This document shows, in pieces, positions 58,212 through 64,000 of a DNA stretch of 64,000 nucleotides. Both the position numbers and the translations under genes were made by a program. Below the pieces are notes generated by a model. It worked only from the letters and a program-made list of their open reading frames with translations, was not told the origin of the DNA and ran no database searches. Source of the stretch: Paramicrobacterium humi. Its GTDB lineage: Bacteria > Actinomycetota > Actinomycetes > Actinomycetales > Microbacteriaceae. The stretch lies in assembly GCF_900105715.1 (NCBI RefSeq), contig NZ_FNRY01000001.1:2604001-2668000 (forward strand), in the 5' to 3' direction. Position 1 is the first letter of the stretch. Each line of letters begins with the position of its first letter.

Positions 58212-58435
58212 GTCCCGTTATGCTGCCCTCAGTTTACCGGTTCGTGCGCTGGTTCTCGTCCCCTCGCCGGAGGGCTAGCGAGTGCGTCTGCCCGAGGGTA
58301 ATATCACCCGTCACAAGTGAATCAACGGCCACAGATTCGGCAACGCTCGATGACGAGTCCTGTCCGACCGGCTCTGTGGAGCTCGAACGAGGTGTGCCGC
58401 CGAGGGCGCGATCTCGAAAGCGATAGGGGACGGCG

Positions 58436-58672
58436 ATGCGAAATGACGATGTGACGAAGACCGGTGGCACGCCGATCGACGCGAGCTGGCTGAGAAGCCT
58501 CGACTATCCGGCGACGCGGGACGATCTCGTCGTCAACGCGCGCCGGGAGAGCCCCGACAAGCTCGACCTCTTCCGAGCGCTACCCGAGCGCAACTACAGC
58601 AGCACGCGCGATGTCCTCCTCGAGCTGCGCGCCCTCACCGGACCGGTCGTCGACGATTACGCGTCGGCCTGA
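58436..58672 (+). CDS. DUF2795-like small protein
   Basis: 78 aa. WLRSLDYPATRDDLVVNARR, then LDLFRALPERNYSSTRDVLLEL, fits the DUF2795 pattern (a short helical domain). Purine-rich GGGGACGG upstream of the ATG. The 224 nt before it hold no gene that can be supported. Function unknown. Confidence 0.6.
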   Translation: MRNDDVTKTGGTPIDASWLRSLDYPATRDDLVVNARRESPDKLDLFRALPERNYSSTRDVLLELRALTGPVVDDYASA

Positions 58673-58696
58673 CGGGCCGCACCGGGAGCGACCGGC

Positions 58697-60334
58697 TCAC
58701 AGCGTCGTGAGCAGATCGTTCTGGGCGATCGCCTCGCGGGCGAGCACTTTGTAGCCCTCGCTCTCGAAGAACACGGTGATGCGGTCATCCTCCGTGCTCA
58801 TCACGACGCCCTCGCCCCACTCGACGTGCCGCACCCGGGACTGCACGGGATACGGGTCGTCGGCGATGGCGTCCGCGGCCTCCGAGGTGCCGGCGTCGCA
58901 GCTGTCGCATCGCCCGCACGGTTCGTCGAGTCGCTCGCCGAAGTAGCCGAGCAGGTACTGGCGCCGGCACCCCGACGTCTCCGCGTAACCGCGCATCATC
59001 TCGATGCGGGACTCGTCGATCCGCTCCCGCATCTGCGCCTGCTCGTCGGCCAGTCGCGCGGCGTCCGCTGCCGTGCCGTCGAAGCCGGACGCGAGTCGGA
59101 TACCGCCACGCGCACGCTGCACGACGGCGGCGTCGTGCAGCAGCCCGACAAGACCGCTGACCTTCCGCGGGTTCGCGTCGACAGCCTTCGCGAGATCAGT
59201 GTTCCGCACCGGGCGCTCGGCGGTGTGCAGCGCCGTGATGATGCTCCGCACGACGGTGGCGTCCGGATGCTTGGCGGCGAAGAACCGGCGAAGGCCGAGG
59301 TCCTCGAGCCGGTAGTGCAGCTCGATCGTCGCCGGTTCGCCGTCCCGTCCGGCACGCCCGATCTCCTGGTAGTAGCTGTCGAGCGACTCCGTGACCGCCG
59401 CGTGGAGGACGAATCGGACGTTCGGCTTGTCGATGCCCATGCCGAACGCGCTCGTCGCCGCGACCACGTCGATCTCGTCATCGAGGAAGGCCTCGTGCAC
59501 GCGCGTGCGCTCCTTCGCGGGCAGCCCCGCATGGTAGGCGGCAGCGCGCAGGCCGCGCTCCGCGAGCGCTTGCGCGTACTCCTCGGCGGCGCGCCGGGTC
59601 GCGACATAGACGAGACCGGGCTTCGGCAGCTCCTGAACCTGATCGATCACGGCCTCGCGCTTGTCGTCCTCCGACTCGTGACGCGTCACGCCGAGCCAGA
59701 GGTTCGGCCGGTCGAAGCCGCGCGTGAGCACGAGCGGCTCCCGCATGCCGAGGCGCTCGACGATCTCCTCCCGCACCGGCGGCGCGCCCGTCGCGGTGAG
59801 CGCGAGGGTGACCGGATGGCCGAGCCGCTCGATGATCGTGCCGAGGCGCAAGTAATCGGGGCGGAAGTCGTGTCCCCAGGCGGAGACGCAGTGCGCCTCG
59901 TCGACGACGAAGAGCGACACGTCGCTGTTCCGCAAGCGCTCCACGACCTCGGCCTTCGCGAGCTGCTCGGGGGCGAGGAAGATGAACTCCGATTCACCGA
60001 CCGCGAGGGAGCGCCACGCGTCCTCGTTGCGCGAGTCGCTCTGCGCCGAGTTCACGGCGACGGCCGCCGGCGCATCCGGCGCGTCGGCGATGCCGGCCAT
60101 CTGATCGGCCTGCAGCGCGAGCAGCGGCGAGACCACGACGGTCTGGCCCGCCACGAGCATCCCCGCGACTTGGTAGATGGCGGACTTGCCGTAGGCGGTG
60201 GGCATGACGCACAAGGCGTCACGGCCTTCGGCGAGCGCCGTGATCGCGTCCTCTTGGCCCGAGCGCAGTTCGTCCCAGCCGAATGCCTCGGCGGCAAGCT
60301 CCCGTGCGCGTTCGATCGTGCTGTGTGCGGGCAT
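58697..60334 (-). CDS. RecQ-family ATP-dependent DNA helicase
   Basis: 545 aa from ATG 60334 (GAGAGGA upstream on the minus strand). Motif I MPTAYGKSA near residue 44, DEAH near 150, motif III LTATGAPP and motif VI QEIGRAGRDG are present. The RecQ zinc cluster follows (C-x16-C-x2-C-x2-C in GCRRQYLLGY...CGRCDSC). An SH3-like C-terminal tail (VRHVEWGEGVVM) replaces the HRDC domain. 3'-5' unwinding in repair and restart. Confidence 0.88.
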   Translation of the reverse strand: MPAHSTIERARELAAEAFGWDELRSGQEDAITALAEGRDALCVMPTAYGKSAIYQVAGMLVAGQTVVVSPLLALQADQMAGIADAPDAPAAVAVNSAQSDSRNEDAWRSLAVGESEFIFLAPEQLAKAEVVERLRNSDVSLFVVDEAHCVSAWGHDFRPDYLRLGTIIERLGHPVTLALTATGAPPVREEIVERLGMREPLVLTRGFDRPNLWLGVTRHESEDDKREAVIDQVQELPKPGLVYVATRRAAEEYAQALAERGLRAAAYHAGLPAKERTRVHEAFLDDEIDVVAATSAFGMGIDKPNVRFVLHAAVTESLDSYYQEIGRAGRDGEPATIELHYRLEDLGLRRFFAAKHPDATVVRSIITALHTAERPVRNTDLAKAVDANPRKVSGLVGLLHDAAVVQRARGGIRLASGFDGTAADAARLADEQAQMRERIDESRIEMMRGYAETSGCRRQYLLGYFGERLDEPCGRCDSCDAGTSEAADAIADDPYPVQSRVRHVEWGEGVVMSTEDDRITVFFESEGYKVLAREAIAQNDLLTTL

Positions 60335-60391
60335 CGTGTCCTCTCGTGCGCGTTCTCTCATTCAACCCCGCTCTCGGCTGCAGGGCACGGG

Positions 60392-60418
60392 GTTTGCCTC
60401 ACGCCCCGTCCCTGGTAT
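60392..60418 (+). promoter_or_regulatory. Possible stress-sigma promoter upstream of chaB
   Basis: GTTT (60392-60395), a 17-nt spacer and TGGTAT (60413-60418) approach the actinobacterial sigma-B consensus GTTT-N14-17-GGGTAT. A long leader would follow to ATG 60518. Confidence 0.3.
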
Positions 60419-60517
60419 ATCCGCAGCCTGCGCGCAAGGCCCTCGTGACCGGCCCGGTTCGCTCGTAGGGTGTGAGGAAACGGCCCCCAAGGGGACCTCT
60501 GGCGAGAAAGGATCGAC

Positions 60518-60916
60518 ATGCCCGCATCGAAGGAAATGCCCGACACGATCAAGCGCTCCCCGAAGCACGCTCAAGCGATCTGGTCGAAGGCGCACGACTC
60601 CGCCGTCGACGAGTACGGGGAAGGCGAGCGGGCGCACCGCACGGCGTTCGCGGCCTTGAAGCACGAGTATGAGAAGGTCGGCGACCACTGGGAGAAGAAG
60701 GACAGCTCGGGCCCGAGTGACAGCAAGGCAGAGGGCGGTCGCGATTCCGGCGGGAAGACGCACGGCGGTGTCGACGCCAACGCCTCGAAGGAGCACCTCT
60801 ACGACATCGCGAAGAAGCTCGACATCAGCGGGCGAAGCACGATGGACAAGGACGAACTCGTCGACGCGATCGACAAGGCCAACAAGCGCAAGACGCGCGA
60901 ATCGCGCGAGTCGTAG
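60518..60916 (+). CDS. ChaB-domain protein with C-terminal SAP/Rho-N-like domain
   Basis: 132 aa. Residues 5-60 are a ChaB domain (AQAIWSKAHDSAVDEYGEGE). Residues 65-90 are a Gly/Ser linker. Residues 90-125 (KEHLYDIAKKLDISGRSTMD, then KDELVDAID) match the helix-extension-helix of SAP/Rho-N domains that bind nucleic acid. AGAAAGGA upstream of the ATG. Possibly a stress-induced nucleoid protein. Confidence 0.78.
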   Translation: MPASKEMPDTIKRSPKHAQAIWSKAHDSAVDEYGEGERAHRTAFAALKHEYEKVGDHWEKKDSSGPSDSKAEGGRDSGGKTHGGVDANASKEHLYDIAKKLDISGRSTMDKDELVDAIDKANKRKTRESRES

Positions 60917-60919
60917 CCG

Positions 60920-62380
60920 TCAGGACGAGGGCACGGTCGGGTTCTCGGCCGAGAGCGGCGTCGCGATGTCCTCGAGCGACCGGCGCTCAGCGTTGATGCC
61001 GAGGAACAGTTCGACGAGGCCCGCCGCGATCATCAGCCCGGCGCCCAGGTAGTAGCCGTAGGTGACCGACTGGATGCCGCCGCCGATGAGCTGCCCGAAC
61101 AGGATCGGCCCGATGATGCCGCCGAGCCCCGTGCCGACCGCGTAGAAGAACGCGATCGACATGGCGCGGGTCTCCATGGGGAAGATCTCGCTCACCGTGA
61201 GGTAGGCGCTCGACGCTCCGGCGGAGGCGAAGAAGAACACGACGCACCAGCAGACGGTGAGCCACGTGGCATCCAGAATCCCGCCTCCGAACATGAGAGC
61301 GGTGACCACGAGCAGGATGCCGCTGCCGATGTACGAGCTCGCGATCATGGGCTTGCGGCCCACGCTGTCGAAGAAGTGGCCGAGCAGGATGGGGCCGAGG
61401 AAGTTGCCGATGGCGATCGGAACGAGGGACCACGGGGCGATGTCGTCGGGCACGCCGAGCAGCTCCGTGAGCACGAGCGCGTAGGTGAAGAACACGGCGT
61501 TGTACAGGAACGCCTGGCCGATGAACAGCGACAGCCCGAGAACGAAGCGCCTCGGGAACCGCGTCACGGCCGTGCGGGCGATCTCGCCGAAGCCCGTGGA
61601 ACGGCGCTGTCGGATCCTGATCTCCTTGTCGTCCGGCACCGTCTCCAGGGTCGTGCCCGTCTCCCTCTCGATCGTCTCCTCGATGGAGCCGACGAGCTCC
61701 TCGGCCTGCGTGTCGTGGCCGTGAATGAACAGCCAGCGCGGCGACTCGGGCACGTTGCGGCGCACGAGCAGGATCACGAGTCCGAGGACCGCGCCGAGAC
61801 CGAAAGCGAGGCGCCAGCCGAGGCCGGCGGCGAAGATGTCGGTGTTCAGGAGCACGACGGTCAGCATCGAGCCGAACGCCGTGCCGAGCCAGTACGAGCC
61901 GTTGATGGCGAGATCGACGACGCCGCGGCGGCGCGCCGGGATGAGCTCGTCGATCGCGGAGTTGATTGCCGCGTACTCGCCGCCGATGCCCGCGCCCGTG
62001 AAGAACCGGCAGATGAAGAAGAACAGGGGCGTGAACGAGAACGCCGTCGCGACGGTCGCGAGCAAGTACAGGCCGAGGGTGATGATGAACAGCTTCTTCC
62101 GCCCGAACCGGTCGGTCAGATAGCCGAAGACGAGCGCGCCCGAGCAGGCGCCGGCGACGTAGATGCCCGCCGCAAGCCCGATCTCTCCTGTCGTGAGGCC
62201 GAGCCCGCTGCTGTCCTCGGTGAGTCGGCCGGCGATCGCGCCGACGATGGTGACCTCGAGGCCGTCGAGGATCCACACGGTGCCGAGGCCGACGACGACG
62301 AGCCAATGCCATCGCGCCCACGGCAGGCGATCCATCCGAGCCGGGATGCGGGTTGCGATGGTGCGAAGCCCTTCGGCCAT
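60920..62380 (-). CDS. Major facilitator superfamily transporter (sugar-porter-like)
   Basis: 486 aa with 12 predicted membrane helices and a long central loop near residues 230-270. The loop 2-3 motif [11 protein letters not shown] near residue 85 and the repeat [10 protein letters not shown] near 335 mark the [22 protein letters not shown] resembles the sugar/metabolite-H+ symporter type. GGAGGGAGA precedes the ATG on the minus strand. Substrate unknown. Confidence 0.82.
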   Translation of the reverse strand: MAEGLRTIATRIPARMDRLPWARWHWLVVVGLGTVWILDGLEVTIVGAIAGRLTEDSSGLGLTTGEIGLAAGIYVAGACSGALVFGYLTDRFGRKKLFIITLGLYLLATVATAFSFTPLFFFICRFFTGAGIGGEYAAINSAIDELIPARRRGVVDLAINGSYWLGTAFGSMLTVVLLNTDIFAAGLGWRLAFGLGAVLGLVILLVRRNVPESPRWLFIHGHDTQAEELVGSIEETIERETGTTLETVPDDKEIRIRQRRSTGFGEIARTAVTRFPRRFVLGLSLFIGQAFLYNAVFFTYALVLTELLGVPDDIAPWSLVPIAIGNFLGPILLGHFFDSVGRKPMIASSYIGSGILLVVTALMFGGGILDATWLTVCWCVVFFFASAGASSAYLTVSEIFPMETRAMSIAFFYAVGTGLGGIIGPILFGQLIGGGIQSVTYGYYLGAGLMIAAGLVELFLGINAERRSLEDIATPLSAENPTVPSS

Positions 62381-62471
62381 GATCTCTCCCTCCGGAAGCG
62401 CAGGACGGGCGCCCGTTGGCTCAGGCTAGGGTTCCTCCTGACGCCGCGCACGGGGGTTGACAGAAGCGCTT

Positions 62472-63272
62472 CTACGCGGGAATCAGCTCGAGCCGCGTGA
62501 GCTCCCGCGACTGGATGTCGATCATCGCCGCGGTGTCCTGCGGAACGGGCGTCCAGTGGTCGGCGTCGAGTCCGCTCGAGATCACGTGCACGCAGCTCTC
62601 GGTTCGCTGGTAGTCCATCGCGTAGTACTCGTTCTCGTGCCGCGCCGGGATCGCGTCGGGGGACTCGAAGAGGGCGCGGAGGCCCTCCTTCGGCGAATCG
62701 GCGCGACTGTTGACGTGCACGGCGAACAGCTTCGTCGGCGTCAGAAGCAGCGAGTTCAAGCTGTCGTTCGGGAACTCGCGCATGAGGATGCGCAGAGCGA
62801 TCGTCACTCCCTCCGCTTCGTCGTCGCACTGCTGTATGCACTGCATGATCAGGCGGAAGTATCGCTCACTGTCGGTGTCTCCGCGCAGCTTCTGCCGCGA
62901 CTCGGGCGTCAGCAGCTCGTCGAGCTTCTCCATCGGGGCGATGTGCCCGTTGTGCCCGAACGCGTAGTCCCCGTCGACGAAGGGGTGCGTGTTCTCCGGC
63001 CGCACGGGCAGACCGCCCGTCGCCCATCGCAAATGGAGGATGCCGGCCGAGCCGAGCGGGCGTGCGGCGAGCCGCGCATACTCCGGGTCGTCGTGCGCGG
63101 ACAGCGGCGAGCGCGCGGTTCGCGTGTGCCCATCCTCCGGGTCGTGCCACGCCATGCCCCAGCCGTCCCCGTGGACGCTCGTGAGGGCCGTGAAGTCCCT
63201 GAAGCCGTCCGCCCCCAGCTCGTCGACCACGGCCGTCGGCCGGTCAGAGACGTATCCGAACAGTCGGCACAT
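62472..63272 (-). CDS. Class II glutamine amidotransferase
   Basis: 266 aa from ATG 63272; the mature nucleophile is Cys2 (MCRLFGYVSD). HGDGWGMAW near residue 34 and LRWATGG with NTHPF near 85-95 are the Ntn-hydrolase glutaminase signature; GHNGHI follows near 106. Stand-alone domain of the GlxB/EgtC type. It is divergent from the ligase gene and may supply ammonia or cleave a gamma-glutamyl bond of that enzyme's product (inference). GGAAGGACGG upstream. Confidence 0.82.
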   Translation of the reverse strand: MCRLFGYVSDRPTAVVDELGADGFRDFTALTSVHGDGWGMAWHDPEDGHTRTARSPLSAHDDPEYARLAARPLGSAGILHLRWATGGLPVRPENTHPFVDGDYAFGHNGHIAPMEKLDELLTPESRQKLRGDTDSERYFRLIMQCIQQCDDEAEGVTIALRILMREFPNDSLNSLLLTPTKLFAVHVNSRADSPKEGLRALFESPDAIPARHENEYYAMDYQRTESCVHVISSGLDADHWTPVPQDTAAMIDIQSRELTRLELIPA

Positions 63273-63357
63273 GTGCACCGTCCTTCCTGCATATCGTCTC
63301 TCGAGCCTCTCGCCAAGCCCGTGCGAGTACAACCCGTTGACTGACAGAGTGGGCGAC

Positions 63358-64000
63358 ATGCGGAGTGTAGGAGTGGAAGAAGAACTGTTGCTCGTCAATG
63401 CGGAGACCGGCATCCCCCGAGCCGTCGCGGCCCGGGCGATTCGCAACGCCGACACCGAGAACGGCGACGAAGGCGGCTCCCTCGAGGGCGAGCTCCAACA
63501 GCAGCAGCTCGAGACCGACACGCCGCCGACCGAGCGGATGGACGTGCTCGGCGAGGACGTGCGCGCGTGGCGGCGCACCGCCATCGACGCGGCTCGCGAG
63601 GCGGGCGCGCGTGTCATCGCCTCCGGCACGTCACCGCTCCCGGTGCAGCCGACCGTCGACACCGACCCGCGCTACCAGCAGATGATCGAGCACTTCGGTC
63701 TCACCACGAGCGAGCAGCTCACGTGCGCCTGCCACGTGCACGTGTCTGTCGAATCGCCGGAGGAGGGCGTGGCCGTCCTTGACCGCATTCGAACCTGGAC
63801 GCCGCTGCTCATCGGGCTGAGCGCGAACTCCCCGTACTGGCAGGGCCAGGACAGCGGGTACGCGAGCTACCGGTCGCAGGCGCTGCAGCGCTGGCCCTCG
63901 GCGGGCCCGCAACCGGTCCACGGCTCGCTCGACGGGTACGAGGGCCTCCTGCAGGCCATGCTCGACTCGGGCGTGATCCTCGATCGCGGCATGGTGTACT
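63358..64000 (+). CDS. Carboxylate-amine ligase, GCS2/YbdK family, 3'-truncated by the window end
   Basis: First 214 residues of a protein normally about 370 aa long. VGVEEELLLVN near residue 4 is the family's ATP-binding start; EGELQQQQLETDTPP near 43 and CACHVHVSVE near 123 carry metal-binding Glu and His residues. It would join a carboxylate (usually glutamate) to an amine (cysteine in the best-known members). GTG 63349 is an alternative in-frame start. Divergent from the glutamine amidotransferase. Confidence 0.85.
   Translation, partial: MRSVGVEEELLLVNAETGIPRAVAARAIRNADTENGDEGGSLEGELQQQQLETDTPPTERMDVLGEDVRAWRRTAIDAAREAGARVIASGTSPLPVQPTVDTDPRYQQMIEHFGLTTSEQLTCACHVHVSVESPEEGVAVLDRIRTWTPLLIGLSANSPYWQGQDSGYASYRSQALQRWPSAGPQPVHGSLDGYEGLLQAMLDSGVILDRGMVY

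Overview
The window is high-GC chromosomal DNA from an actinobacterium, most likely family Microbacteriaceae. The evidence is a typical actinobacterial 16S-23S-5S operon without spacer tRNAs, a gene order close to the Mycobacterium tuberculosis pheST-arg-tyrS-tlyA-ppnK-recN-pyrG-xerD-parA-scpAB-cmk-engA block (compared from memory), many leaderless promoters (a TAnnnT-like hexamer 6-8 nt before the start codon), and frequent ATGA/GTGA gene overlaps.

Layout. 1-4194: end of a TrmH-family rRNA methyltransferase, then a gluABCD-type amino-acid ABC importer with two intercistronic hairpins. 4243-10338: pheS, pheT and a large DEAD/DEAH helicase. 10382-17227: arginine operon argC-J-B-D-F-H, without argR or argG, preceded by a short arginine-rich leader ORF (9 Arg in 34 codons, including four in a row) and a set of mutually exclusive RNA pairings that looks like a ribosome-mediated attenuator. 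17232-20477: mpg, a divergent SatD-like regulator with a membrane-protein partner, and tyrS. 20500-26393: complete rRNA operon flanked by terminators. 26501-45442: nitronate monooxygenase, a TPR protein with an RG-rich disordered N-terminus, a HAD phosphatase, a small conserved protein, tlyA, nadK, recN, pyrG, a Nudix gene, xerD, parA-scpA-scpB-rluB-tyrA-cmk-der, a Nudix-NYN fusion and a DUF1684 gene.

45532-53161 is an accessory island beside tRNA-Pro(GGG). Its central part is visibly less GC-rich than the flanks. It holds a transposase remnant, an SMC/Rad50-like zinc-hook ATPase translationally coupled to a 77-aa protein, an XRE regulator, frameshift-ridden ImmA/IrrE and Ymh (TIGR02391) pseudogenes, an intact OLD-family ATPase-TOPRIM nuclease and a truncated MBL-fold hydrolase. 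This is the best place for an unfamiliar defence-type system.

53236-64000 returns to resident DNA: VOC protein, frameshifted TMEM175-like channel gene, NTF2-like protein, DUF2945, rlmC, a Tat-exported arylsulfotransferase-like protein, small hypotheticals, recQ, a chaB-SAP/Rho-N fusion, an MFS transporter, a class II glutamine amidotransferase, and the 5' part of a GCS2-type carboxylate-amine ligase cut by the window end.

All functional calls rest on reading the sequence and recalled family knowledge. No database search was run.
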